Assembly (NCBI GenBank): GCA_964454685.1
Contig: CAYVTZ010000042.1
Location: 1 to 22,657, forward strand
Source of the DNA: CAYVTZ01 sp964454685
GTDB taxonomy: Bacteria; Bacillota; Clostridia; Christensenellales; Christensenellaceae
Direction: 5' to 3'
DNA: 22,657 nucleotides
Of this stretch, positions 1 through 7,628 are shown piece after piece. The first letter of the stretch is position 1; each line of letters opens with the position of its first letter. A program made the translations under genes and the position numbers. The notes beneath the pieces are model-generated. The model did not search any database, was not told the origin of the DNA, and saw only the letters and a program-made list of their open reading frames with translations.

Positions 1-1271
1 TCCTGCTCGATCAAACCCTTGGTCTCCTCGCGGTATTGGTCCATTTCCGGCGGAATCTCATCCGCGGGACGGCAGGTGATCACACGATCATCACCGATGC
101 ACTTTTTGCGCACTTCCTCATTGACAGGCGCAGGCAATCTGCCATATTCTCCGCGCAGCATTGCCTTGGATTCCTTGGAAACCATCTTGTAGCGCTCGCC
201 GCCCAAAATATTCATCACCGCCTGTGTGCCAACGATCTGGCTGGTAGGCGTCACCAACGGCGGAAATCCGAAGTCCTCACGCACACGCGGCACTTCCGCA
301 AGGCAATCCATCAGTTTATCCTCCGCACCCGCCTGCTTAAGCTGACTGATGAGGTTGGAAAGCATGCCGCCCGGCACCTGATACAACAGCGTGTTGATAT
401 CCACGCCCAGCACTTTCGGGTCAAGGAACCCGTCTGCCTTCAAACGCTCCGCCACTTTGGTAAAGTGTTTGGCGGCCTCGGTCAGTTTTGTCAAATCCAG
501 CCCGGAATCGTACTCCGTGCCCGCCAGTGTCGCCACCAGCGACTCCGTGCAAGGCTGCGAGGTACCGTTCGCCAGCGGCGAAAGCGCGGTGTCCACAATG
601 TCCACTCCCGCTTCAATGGCTTTTAGCAGCGTCATATCGCCTACACCGCTCGTGTTATGCGTATGCAGATGAATGGGCACCTTTACACTCTGTTTCAGCG
701 CCTTCACCAGCTTGTACGCCTCATACGGCAGCAGCAGGTTTGCCATGTCTTTGATGCAGATGGACTTCGCGCCCATGCCCTCCAGTTCCTTTGCCAAATC
801 AACAAAATAGTCAAAGTTGTGCACCGGACTCAACGTATAGGAAAGCGTTGCCTCACACCAGCCGCCATACCGGTTGGTGGATTCAATCGATTGTTGCAGA
901 TTACGCGTATCATTGAGCGCATCGAAAATACGGATCACATCCATGCCATTTTCGATTGCCTTCTTAACAAAGAAGTCCACCACATCATCCGCATAATGCT
1001 TATACCCCAGCAGGTTTTGTCCGCGCAGCAGCATTTGCAGCTTGGTGTTGGGCATCGCCTTACGCAGCTTGCGCAGTCTCTCCCACGGATCTTCATTCAA
1101 AAAACGCAGGCAACTGTCAAAAGTCGCGCCGCCCCAACACTCCAGTGACCAATATCCCACAGAATCCAGCAACGGCGCCACCGGAAGCATCTCTTCCGTC
1201 CGCATCCGCGTTGCCGCCTGCGATTGATGCGCATCTCTCAATATGGTGTCTGTAATATTTACTTTAGCCAT
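1..1271 (-). CDS. oadA: Oxaloacetate decarboxylase alpha / pyruvate carboxylase subunit B carboxyltransferase, partial (3' end beyond window)
   Basis: This is the first 423 codons of a biotin-dependent carboxyltransferase that moves CO2 between oxaloacetate/pyruvate and carboxybiotin. The start ATG at 1271 follows AGGAGG by about 8 bases. The N-terminus carries the family signature DTILRDAHQSQAATRMR (residues 8-24) with metal-ligand Asp13. Lys174 in ICIKDMAN is the lysine expected to be carbamylated, and the metal histidines are His203 and His205 in HLHTHNTSG. The usual ICIKDMAG reads MAN here. The window ends before any C-terminal biotinyl domain could appear, so it is unknown whether the protein has its own biotin (OadA/PycB) or depends on the separate carrier upstream (transcarboxylase 5S-like). 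It is the last visible gene of the sodium-pump operon, 177 bp after oadB. The family call is firm; the exact reaction is inferred. Confidence 0.93.
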   Translation of the reverse strand, partial: MAKVNITDTILRDAHQSQAATRMRTEEMLPVAPLLDSVGYWSLECWGGATFDSCLRFLNEDPWERLRKLRKAMPNTKLQMLLRGQNLLGYKHYADDVVDFFVKKAIENGMDVIRIFDALNDTRNLQQSIESTNRYGGWCEATLSYTLSPVHNFDYFVDLAKELEGMGAKSICIKDMANLLLPYEAYKLVKALKQSVKVPIHLHTHNTSGVGDMTLLKAIEAGVDIVDTALSPLANGTSQPCTESLVATLAGTEYDSGLDLTKLTEAAKHFTKVAERLKADGFLDPKVLGVDINTLLYQVPGGMLSNLISQLKQAGAEDKLMDCLAEVPRVREDFGFPPLVTPTSQIVGTQAVMNILGGERYKMVSKESKAMLRGEYGRLPAPVNEEVRKKCIGDDRVITCRPADEIPPEMDQYREETKGLIEQ

Positions 1272-1448
1272 TTCAGTTTCCTCCTAAATGTTTCAACTCA
1301 CTTTGGCATTGTGATCTGTCAGATGGGAGCAAAAACAGCTCTCCGGTCGTTCCGGTTTCACCTTCCGCTCAAAACCTTTACCGGGCACACTGTCCCGCAA
1401 AGCAGAGTGCGCTCTTGTTTTCGCATTCACCATCTTCTACGGCTTGAC

Positions 1449-2609
1449 TTATGCAAACAGCGACAGCAGCACACCCGCCGCCACTGCCGACCCGATCACG
1501 CCGGCTACGTTCGGCCCCATCGCGTGCATCAGCAGGAAGTTGGACGGATTATCCTTCTGCCCTACTTTTTGCGAGACGCGCGCCGCCATCGGCACGGCGG
1601 ATACACCCGCGGAGCCAATCAGCGGATTCACTTTGCCTTTGGTCAGGAAGCACATCAGCTTGCCAAACATCACGCCGCCAAACGTACCAAAAGCAAAGGC
1701 GATCACGCCCAGCCCGATAATGCCTAATGTGGACGGGGATAAAAATTTATCCGCGCTCGTAGTCGCGCCAACCGATACACCCAGCAGAATCGTCACAATG
1801 TTCATCAGCTCATTTTGCGCCGTCTTGCTCAGGCGTTCCACCACCATACATTCACGCATCAAATTGCCCAGCATCAGCATGCCCACCAGTGGAATTGCCG
1901 CAGGCACCAGCAATGCTACAAAAATCGTAACCGCTATGGGGAAAATGATTTTTTCCTTCTTGGAAACATGCCTCAGTTGTTCCATCTTAATCATGCGCTC
2001 TTTCTTTGTGGTGCACGCACGCATGATAGGCGGCTGGATCACAGGCACCAAGGCCATATACGTGTACGCCGCCACCGCTATCGGCCCTAAAAAGTCCGGT
2101 GCAAGCCGCGAGGTCACATAAATCGCCGTCGGACCGTCCGCACCACCGATGATGCCGATGGACGCGGCAACGTTCGGCGCAAAGCCGATCAGCAACGCCA
2201 AAATAAAGGCAAGGAAAATTCCAAGCTGTGCCGCCGCCCCCAGCAGCAAGCTTTTGGGATTTGCAATCAGCGGTCCAAAGTCCGTCATCGCGCCAACCCC
2301 AAGGAAAATCAGAGGCGGGTAGATCCCCAGCTTAACCCCCTGATAAAGGTAATAAATCAATCCGCCGGGCGTCTGCACGGATCCGTCCGCCGCATAAATC
2401 GGCGGATTCATCACATCCGACAGCGGCAGATTCACCAGTAGCATTCCAAACGCAATCGGCAGCAGCAACAACGGTTCAAACTGTTTGACAATCGCCAGAT
2501 AGATCAAGAGGCATGCAATGCCAATCATGACCCATTGTCCGACATTGGAAGCGTTGAAAAAACCGGTTGACTGCACGAAATTCGCTAAAGTTTCACCAAA
2601 TGTACCCAA
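1449..2609 (-). CDS. oadB: Na+-translocating carboxylic acid decarboxylase beta subunit (OadB/MmdB/GcdB family)
   Basis: This 386-residue integral membrane subunit decarboxylates carboxybiotin and uses the energy to export Na+. Every residue I recall as important in Klebsiella OadB is present with a constant offset of 45: Asp158 in GGADGPT (155-161), Tyr184, and Asn328, Gly332, Ser337 and Arg344 in the NPLIGSAGVSAVPMAAR block. GAMTDFGP (106-113) and HAMGPNVAG (362-370) are further family signatures. The start is TTG at 2609, supported by a GGAGG about 10 bases upstream; no ATG fits. It lies 178 bp after the biotin carrier and 177 bp before oadA, unusually loose spacing for this operon. Which decarboxylase it serves (methylmalonyl-CoA, oxaloacetate or another) cannot be read from this subunit alone. 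Confidence 0.96.
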   Translation of the reverse strand: MGTFGETLANFVQSTGFFNASNVGQWVMIGIACLLIYLAIVKQFEPLLLLPIAFGMLLVNLPLSDVMNPPIYAADGSVQTPGGLIYYLYQGVKLGIYPPLIFLGVGAMTDFGPLIANPKSLLLGAAAQLGIFLAFILALLIGFAPNVAASIGIIGGADGPTAIYVTSRLAPDFLGPIAVAAYTYMALVPVIQPPIMRACTTKKERMIKMEQLRHVSKKEKIIFPIAVTIFVALLVPAAIPLVGMLMLGNLMRECMVVERLSKTAQNELMNIVTILLGVSVGATTSADKFLSPSTLGIIGLGVIAFAFGTFGGVMFGKLMCFLTKGKVNPLIGSAGVSAVPMAARVSQKVGQKDNPSNFLLMHAMGPNVAGVIGSAVAAGVLLSLFA

Positions 2610-2787
2610 TTTTGTTCAACCTCCTTTGTGGTTTTTTTCTCTTTCCCGTCAGGAATCTTCCTCACGCCGCGCCATGCGCGAAACACACACTCGGTGTGCT
2701 GGAAAAGCCGTTTCATTCACCTCTCGCACAGCCCTTGCTGCGCCCGCATTCCTGCGGCAGCGGAACCCCGCCGGAGCAGCGCTTCAC

Positions 2788-3165
2788 TCAGCCAATCACC
2801 CCAAGAAGGTCTCCGGTCGAAACGCTTGCGCCCTTCGCCACGTTCACGGATTTCATCGTACCGCTGATGGGTGCGAGAATCTCGTTTTCCATCTTCATTG
2901 CTTCCAGCACAAACAGCACATCGCCCTCTTTTACCGCTTGTCCGCTGCTGGCATTTACCGCCAGAATGGTTCCCGGCATCGGGGACTGAATCTGTTCCCC
3001 CGCAACAGGCGCAGCCGCCTTCGGTGCCGCCGCAACAGGTGCCGCAGGAGCCGCAGCTGCCACAGGCGCCACAGGCGCTGCCGATGCGGCAGGCGCGCCG
3101 GCCGTCAGTTCTTCTACTTCAACTTCATAAGAAGTGCCATTCACATTTACCATAAATTTACGCAT
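2788..3165 (-). CDS. mmdC: Biotin carboxyl carrier protein (gamma/1.3S-type, biotin attachment domain)
   Basis: This 125-residue carrier shuttles carboxybiotin between carboxyltransferases and the OadB pump. Residues 1-20 form a short leading segment, residues about 22-55 are an Ala/Pro/Val-rich flexible linker, and residues about 58-125 are a lipoyl/biotinyl domain with the attachment motif EAMKMEN, biotin expected on Lys91. I chose the ATG at 3165 because GGAGG lies 9 bases upstream; the next ATG upstream, at 3171, is only 3 bases from it, and the longer open frame to 3228 overlaps the preceding gene. It is 17 bp downstream of oadG. The symbol follows the Veillonella methylmalonyl-CoA decarboxylase naming; gcdC or the transcarboxylase 1.3S subunit are equivalent in architecture. 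Confidence 0.95.
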   Translation of the reverse strand: MRKFMVNVNGTSYEVEVEELTAGAPAASAAPVAPVAAAAPAAPVAAAPKAAAPVAGEQIQSPMPGTILAVNASSGQAVKEGDVLFVLEAMKMENEILAPISGTMKSVNVAKGASVSTGDLLGVIG

Positions 3166-3182
3166 ATCCATAAACCTCCGAA

Positions 3183-3554
3183 TTAAAATTTGTTCAAAAT
3201 TTGAGCGTCGCGCGCGTCCTTCCTCCACGAAGAATGCGCCGCGCGCCGGAAGGATTTCACCACAAAGGGTGCATTCGTCTTTCCCCCGTTTTCCGCTTGC
3301 ATCATCGCCGCGATCGCCGCCGTAATCACTGCCACCAGCTCTTTTTCCTCATACTGCTGCACGATTCCCGCGGGTGTTTCCTCCAGCTTTTCTTCCAGTG
3401 TTTCTGTCTTTTTCTTGCGATCACGCAAAATCACCGAAAGAATTGTGATGACCACAATCAGTAAAACCAGACAGGAAAAAACCACCAGCAAACCCAGCCC
3501 GATCACTTCGCCGCCCAACGCCAAATCCTGTGTCACCGTCATTCCGTTACCCAT
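3183..3554 (-). CDS. oadG: Small membrane subunit of sodium-pump decarboxylase (OadG/MmdD family)
   Basis: This 123-residue protein has one N-terminal transmembrane helix (about residues 16-42, rich in Leu/Val/Ile), then a charged cytosolic stretch with RDRKKK and EEKLEE and a basic C-terminus. OadG/MmdD subunits assemble and stabilise the alpha-beta decarboxylase complex at the membrane. The sequence ELVAVITAAIAAMM in its second half is typical of these subunits in Clostridia. Translation is placed at ATG 3554 (MGNGMTVTQ), 7 bases after AAAGGAG; a second ATG at 3559 is out of frame. It sits 17 bp after the acyl-CoA carboxyltransferase and 17 bp before the biotin carrier, so the three are clearly co-translated. 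The call rests on position, topology and length more than on strict residues. Confidence 0.85.
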   Translation of the reverse strand: MGNGMTVTQDLALGGEVIGLGLLVVFSCLVLLIVVITILSVILRDRKKKTETLEEKLEETPAGIVQQYEEKELVAVITAAIAAMMQAENGGKTNAPFVVKSFRRAAHSSWRKDARDAQILNKF

Positions 3555-3571
3555 GACATGACTCCTTTCTG

Positions 3572-5062
3572 TTACAGCGGCAAAACGCAATGCTTTTTAG
3601 AAAGCTTTGTCTCGCGTTTTGTAATGCTCATTTCCAGTGCGCTCACCAGCACCGGGCGCGTCAGCGCAGGATCGATCACATCATCGATCACGCCTTGCTG
3701 CGCCGCTTGCCACGGGTTCGCTTGCTCCTCCAAATACCGCTGGATCATTTCATCCTTGGAAGCTCCCTCGCTAATTTCCTTTTCGTAGAAAATCAACGCC
3801 GCCGCCTGTGCCGGCATTGCAGAAATCTGTGCATAGGGATACGCATAAACCATATCCGCACCCAGCGCCTTGGGGCACATCATCACATAGCCATCCCCCA
3901 TCGCCTTGCCCGTGATCAGCGTAATTTTAGGTACGCCCGCCTCCGCATACGCTGCAATCAACGTCGCTGCGTTTGCAATCAGCATTCCCTGTTCCTTCAC
4001 CAAATTAAACTCTGTTCCGTCGCAATGCACCAGCGTAACAATCGGAATATTATAAGCGTCCATCAGGCTCACAAACCGCGAAACCTTGCGAGCGCCATGT
4101 CCGGTCAGCTTGCAATCCACGTTTGCCACAAAGCCCACAACCATGCCGTTCAGCCTGCCCAGCATCGTCGTTACTTCGGTTGAATATCCCGCACTGAGTT
4201 CAAATACATCATTATGATCTGCGATTGCGGCAATCAGCCCCTTGGCATCATACGCGTTCTCATGATCTGCCATTTGCCTATTCAGATCATCCGTGCACAA
4301 CACGAAAGGCGCTTCCTCCAAATTGTTCGCAGGAAGGAAGGATACCAACTTTTTCACTGCGGCAAAGCAGCCGTCCTCATCCGCACACGCAACCTGCGCA
4401 ATGCCTGTATTCTCACTGTGGTTTTTCGTCCCAAAGTCAATGGCGTCTACCGGTTTCCCTAACGCAGACGCGTAAATTTGCGGTCCATGCAGCGCCACCG
4501 CCGCAATTTTCTCAACCATAAAGCAAAAGTCCATGCTGGCCGCAAGGTAAGCTGCACTGCCAATGCAAGGACCCGCTACCACACAAATGGTCGGGATCAC
4601 ACCGGAAACATCATTCAGCTTCTTGAGAATGCCCGCATAGGAATCCACCGCGGCAATACCCTCGGCAACGCGTGCGCCGCCCGAATCCAGTACGCCAACC
4701 ACCGGAATTCCGTTCTTCACAGCCATGTCCAGCGTCTTGATGATCTTCTGCGCATGCGCCACGGAAATCGAGCCGGAGAGAGCCGTATAGTCCTGTGCAA
4801 ACACAAAAATCGGACGCTCGTCCATCGTGCCGTATCCGCACACAACGCCTTCGCCCTCAACGCTCGCCGCTTCAAATCCCGGCGTTACATAACCGCGTTT
4901 GACGAATTTGTCGATCTCAACAAAGCTGTCCGGGTCCAACAGCGCTTGAATCCGCTCACGCGCCGTCTTTTTACCGGAAGCATGCTGAGCCTGAATGCTC
5001 TCCTCACCACCCACCGTGAGAATATTCAGGTTTTTCTGTCTCAACTCTTCAAGTTTATCCAT
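3572..5062 (-). CDS. mmdA: Acyl-CoA carboxyltransferase, alpha subunit of a biotin-dependent decarboxylase (MmdA/PccB-like)
   Basis: A 496-residue carboxyltransferase of the crotonase-fold AccA/AccD type that transfers CO2 from an acyl-CoA (methylmalonyl-CoA in MmdA) to the biotin carrier. Visible landmarks are the N-terminal MDKLEELRQKN and KKTARERIQALLDPDSF, DSGGARVAEGI near residue 130, a glycine-rich oxyanion-hole segment GPCIGSAAYLAA, and the C-terminal half with GHGARKVSRF and KALGADMVYA. GGAGG lies 7 bases before the ATG at 5062. It is the first gene of the operon, ahead of oadG, the biotin carrier, oadB and oadA. The block usually reading AWPTAQIAVMGAEGA in MmdA/PccB reads AYPYAQISAMPAQAA here, so methylmalonyl-CoA should not be assumed as substrate; malonyl-, glutaconyl- or another acyl-CoA is possible. 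Confidence 0.9.
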   Translation of the reverse strand: MDKLEELRQKNLNILTVGGEESIQAQHASGKKTARERIQALLDPDSFVEIDKFVKRGYVTPGFEAASVEGEGVVCGYGTMDERPIFVFAQDYTALSGSISVAHAQKIIKTLDMAVKNGIPVVGVLDSGGARVAEGIAAVDSYAGILKKLNDVSGVIPTICVVAGPCIGSAAYLAASMDFCFMVEKIAAVALHGPQIYASALGKPVDAIDFGTKNHSENTGIAQVACADEDGCFAAVKKLVSFLPANNLEEAPFVLCTDDLNRQMADHENAYDAKGLIAAIADHNDVFELSAGYSTEVTTMLGRLNGMVVGFVANVDCKLTGHGARKVSRFVSLMDAYNIPIVTLVHCDGTEFNLVKEQGMLIANAATLIAAYAEAGVPKITLITGKAMGDGYVMMCPKALGADMVYAYPYAQISAMPAQAAALIFYEKEISEGASKDEMIQRYLEEQANPWQAAQQGVIDDVIDPALTRPVLVSALEMSITKRETKLSKKHCVLPL

Positions 5063-5230
5063 TATAAAACCTCCAAAAAAAGATTCGGAATATTAAAAAA
5101 TTACCCATATTAGTACTTCCACATCCACTACCCCGTTTCCTTCAATATTTGTTAATTAATATTTGTTTTTCTTTTGAAAAAGTTCTTCGCCCATGCAATC
5201 CATCGCTTTTGCCACAGTTATGCGATATCG
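5063..5230. other. AT-rich intergenic region upstream of the mmdA operon
   Basis: This divergent spacer should hold the minus-strand promoter for the mmdA-oadA operon. It contains AT-rich stretches, including an interrupted AATATT repeat around 5145-5163, but I found no -35/-10 pair with acceptable spacing. The ribosome binding site for mmdA lies just inside its left end. Confidence 0.4.
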
Positions 5231-5259
5231 TTGCAAGACAATGCGTGTAATGCTATAAT
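5231..5259 (+). promoter_or_regulatory. Sigma-A promoter of the HdeD-like fusion gene
   Basis: TTGCAA (5231-5236), a 17-bp spacer and TATAAT (5254-5259), preceded by TGC, giving an extended -10. This is close to consensus and places the start of transcription near 5266, about 30 bases before the ATG at 5296. Confidence 0.8.
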
Positions 5260-5265
5260 GCAACT

Positions 5266-5278
5266 ATTGTATTACAAT
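5266..5278. promoter_or_regulatory. 13-bp perfect palindrome at the transcription start, candidate operator
   Basis: ATTGTA-T-TACAAT is a perfect 6-1-6 inverted repeat lying directly on the predicted start point and ahead of the AAGGAG ribosome binding site. This is a classic position for a repressor operator. The cognate factor is unknown and no regulator gene is adjacent. Confidence 0.45.
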
Positions 5279-5295
5279 GCAAAAGGAGACACCTC

Positions 5296-6588
5296 ATGGA
5301 AAACATCAAAGGGAAACTATTTTCATCTGTCGTACTAATCGCAATCGCCGTGCTGTTGCTTGTCTTCGCGCGACAATTTGTGCAGGCAGCCGGTTTTTTG
5401 CTCGGCTGCGTCTTTTTATTGATCGGGATACAGAAAATCATTTCTTATCTCGTTTTCATCCGTCATAACGATGTTGAAAGCACTGCCGGTATGCTGCTTT
5501 TGGGAATCGTCACGCTTGTGCTGGGCTTGTTTCTGTTCTTGAACCCGAATATTTTAGACAGTATTCTAAAGCTGATTGTTGCCATTTGGATGTTTCTGAT
5601 GGGTGCTATCTCATTAATCATTACGTATACCTACCACCGAGACGGCGAAAAATACTGGTGGCTTATGCTGCTGGATGCGCTCGCTTCCATCGTCATTGCA
5701 ATTTTGGTTCTATTCAATCCGCTTGTGTGGGAATTTTTCCTAAGCATCTTGTTGCCCATCCAACTGCTGATCGGCGGCATCTCTTCTCTGGCGGAAGTTC
5801 TCCCCACCAAACACAGAAAACTGCGCATCAAAGCGCCCTCCTGGATGCAGGCGTTTTTGCCGCAAAAAACCATCCACACCATCAAAGAAACCATTAAAGA
5901 AAACGTGGATGCTTTGCACACCACACCGCATGTGCGCTTTTCTGATGCGGAGTTCGCCGTGGATGATATCGAGGTGCTTGTGCATCTGTCCGAGCGTTCT
6001 TCCAGCGCTTTTGGTCATGTCGATCTCGCATTTGGCGATTATGTGCTTTCCTACGGAAACTATGATCATTCCAAAAAAGCCATCCGCCTGTTCGGCATGC
6101 TCTACGATGGTATTTTCTATATCGTGCCGCGCAAAGAATATCTAAAATTTTCGCTGTCCGAGGCAGGTAAAACCATATTAGGATATCAGCTCTCGATCAA
6201 CGACGATCAAAAAATGCAAATCAAAAAGCGTGTGGACGAGTTTTTGCAGAACTGTGAGCCGTGGCGCATGAGCGAGCAGGATGCCATAGACAGCGAATAC
6301 GCCTGGCGCATTCAGGAATATGGCGGCACGTTGTTTCGCGTAGTCAAATCTCGCTTCCGCACCTATTTTGTGCTCAACACCAACTGCGCTCTGCTTTCCG
6401 AAGTGCTGCTTGGCGATGCGGGCGTCCCGCGCGCGCATTCCGTTGGCGGCGCAGTCACACCCGGCTCCGTCTATGCTATGTATGAAAAGATTTACGAAGC
6501 AAAAAATCCGCTGATTGCAGCGCGTAACATCTATCTCGGCGACGAGCTGCTCAACAATATCGGGCACGAAACAATCGCAAAAGAATGA
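5296..6588 (+). CDS. HdeD/DUF308-like six-helix membrane protein fused to a probable permuted NlpC/P60 (papain-like) domain
   Basis: 430 residues. The first ~167 form six hydrophobic helices (roughly 10-26, 32-55, 64-83, 87-110, 120-140, 146-167) arranged like HdeD/DUF308, with the repeated pattern LxLGLFLFLNP / ILVLFNP. The basic segment KHRKLRIK after helix 6 points the C-terminal part to the cytosol. Residues 213-400 look like a circularly permuted papain-type fold: an SSAFGHVDLAFGD block (His241) followed much later by NTNCALLSEVLL (Cys364), the His-then-Cys order seen in YiiX/DUF4105-type proteins. That assignment is my inference from the motif pair, not a database match. ATG 5296 follows AAGGAG by 7 bases and a strong promoter. 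It is monocistronic and ends before the tRNA promoter. Substrate unknown; a lipid, peptide or amide bond is possible. Confidence 0.75.
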   Translation: MENIKGKLFSSVVLIAIAVLLLVFARQFVQAAGFLLGCVFLLIGIQKIISYLVFIRHNDVESTAGMLLLGIVTLVLGLFLFLNPNILDSILKLIVAIWMFLMGAISLIITYTYHRDGEKYWWLMLLDALASIVIAILVLFNPLVWEFFLSILLPIQLLIGGISSLAEVLPTKHRKLRIKAPSWMQAFLPQKTIHTIKETIKENVDALHTTPHVRFSDAEFAVDDIEVLVHLSERSSSAFGHVDLAFGDYVLSYGNYDHSKKAIRLFGMLYDGIFYIVPRKEYLKFSLSEAGKTILGYQLSINDDQKMQIKKRVDEFLQNCEPWRMSEQDAIDSEYAWRIQEYGGTLFRVVKSRFRTYFVLNTNCALLSEVLLGDAGVPRAHSVGGAVTPGSVYAMYEKIYEAKNPLIAARNIYLGDELLNNIGHETIAKE

Positions 6589-6634
6589 TAGAATTTCCCG
6601 TGCCGCTCTGGCTAAAAAAACTCTGGTTTTTCGG

Positions 6635-6663
6635 TTGACTTTGTCTGCATTTTACAGTATACT
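6635..6663 (+). promoter_or_regulatory. Promoter of tRNA-Leu
   Basis: TTGACT (6635-6640), a 17-bp spacer and TATACT (6658-6663) lie 21 bases before the mature 5' end of the tRNA. The tRNA therefore has its own transcription unit. Confidence 0.8.
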
Positions 6664-6684
6664 ATTTCTTGCTGAATATAGTCT

Positions 6685-6768
6685 GCGGCAGTGCTGGAAT
6701 AGGCAGACAGGCACGTTTGAGGGGCGTGTGTCCACGACGTATGGGTTCAAGTCCCATCTGCCGCACCA
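6685..6768 (+). tRNA. tRNA-Leu (anticodon GAG), CCA encoded
   Basis: The acceptor stem GCGGCAG/CTGCCGC, D stem CTG/CAG, anticodon stem CACGT/GCGTG and T stem ATGGG/CCCAT with loop TTCAAGT all pair. The anticodon loop TTGAGGG gives GAG at 6719-6721, reading CUC/CUU leucine codons. The long variable arm (TGTCCACGACG) is that of a class II tRNA. The terminal CCA is encoded. Confidence 0.97.
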
Positions 6769-6773
6769 CCATA

Positions 6774-6801
6774 AAAACCGCGTAATAGCGGTTTTTTCTT
6801 T
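6774..6801 (+). terminator. Rho-independent terminator of tRNA-Leu
   Basis: AAAACCGC (6774-6781), a six-base loop and GCGGTTTT (6788-6795) form an 8-bp stem continuing into a T-rich run, directly after the CCA end. Confidence 0.9.
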
Positions 6802-6969
6802 TAAAAAAGCGCATTGCAGCAAGTTTTTATTCTAATTTCTTAAAGTGATACTCCAGCAATTTACATCAAAAAAGCATGCTTTTAGAAACAAATGCAACAC
6901 AATACGCAGCACGAAAACAGTCCGCGCAAAGCCGCCTGTCAAGACAAGAAAGCCGGAATGTTAATCTGC

Positions 6970-7003
6970 GTTGCTTGTAGCAACGGTCAGGTTCTCATAC
7001 AAT
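6970..7003 (+). promoter_or_regulatory. Promoter of the XRE regulator with overlapping dyad
   Basis: TTGTAG (6975-6980), a 17-bp spacer and TACAAT (6998-7003). A dyad GTTGC-TTGTA-GCAAC (6970-6984) covers the -35 box and could be the regulator's own binding site. Autoregulation is an inference from position. Confidence 0.55.
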
Positions 7004-7038
7004 AGTGGTAACGACTGAAAGAAAGGATGTTGTCCCTA

Positions 7039-7548
7039 ATGTTAAGCGAAAATATGAAAGCAATCAGAAAATCAAAAGGGCTTTCGCAAGAAGAGCTTGC
7101 GATCAAGCTGAATGTGGTTCGGCAAACAATCTCTAAATGGGAGCAAGGATTGTCAGTTCCTGATTCCGGTCTGCTGATCTCGATATCAGAGGCGCTGGAA
7201 ACACCCGTAAGCACTTTGCTTGGAGAAACTGTTGTTGAGCCAAAAGCGGATGATTTGAAAGTGATTTCCGAAAAACTGGAGATTATAAACTTACAGCTTG
7301 CGCAAAGAAAAAACACAAGACGAAAAACACTTCACTGGCTGCTGATCTCATTGTGTGCGGTCATAGCAACCATTTTAGCGGCCTTATTCGTATTAAACAG
7401 TCCCTACTTAAGTTGGGATTATAGCGACCCTGCAACCGGCGTTGCCGGAGTAGCTTTTCACGCGTTTGAATGGCTGTTTGTCAGATTAGCGCCGATTATC
7501 CTCATAGCGACAATCGTTGGGATTTTCTTGACACGTAAAAAACTATAA
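7039..7548 (+). CDS. XRE-family transcriptional regulator with C-terminal membrane anchor
   Basis: 169 residues. Residues 1-60 form a helix-turn-helix of the XRE/Cro-CI type (IRKSKGLSQEELAIKLNV, RQTISKWEQG), followed by a short linker with ISEALETPVSTLLGE and a coiled stretch. Two hydrophobic helices (about 96-116 and 140-162) end in the basic tail TRKKL. DNA binding by a membrane-tethered repressor is common in Clostridia, often sensing envelope stress or peptides, but the target here is unknown. The ATG at 7039 gives the canonical MLSENMKAIR start; an in-frame ATG at 7027 overlaps the GAAAGG that probably acts as its ribosome binding site, so it is less likely. The gene is convergent with brnQ (80 bp gap, no clear terminator). 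Confidence 0.88.
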   Translation: MLSENMKAIRKSKGLSQEELAIKLNVVRQTISKWEQGLSVPDSGLLISISEALETPVSTLLGETVVEPKADDLKVISEKLEIINLQLAQRKNTRRKTLHWLLISLCAVIATILAALFVLNSPYLSWDYSDPATGVAGVAFHAFEWLFVRLAPIILIATIVGIFLTRKKL

Positions 7549-7628
7549 TACTGCTCTATTTTGGGGATGCAGTTCAGACCTCAAGCACAATGTTGCATCA
7601 ATAAACGCAACCGAACACTGGAATCCAT

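Noticed and set aside
5140..5170. Possible Rex-type operator (TTGTTAA) upstream of mmdA
   Set aside because: Only one half-site is present; the mirror half TTAACAA is missing at the required distance.
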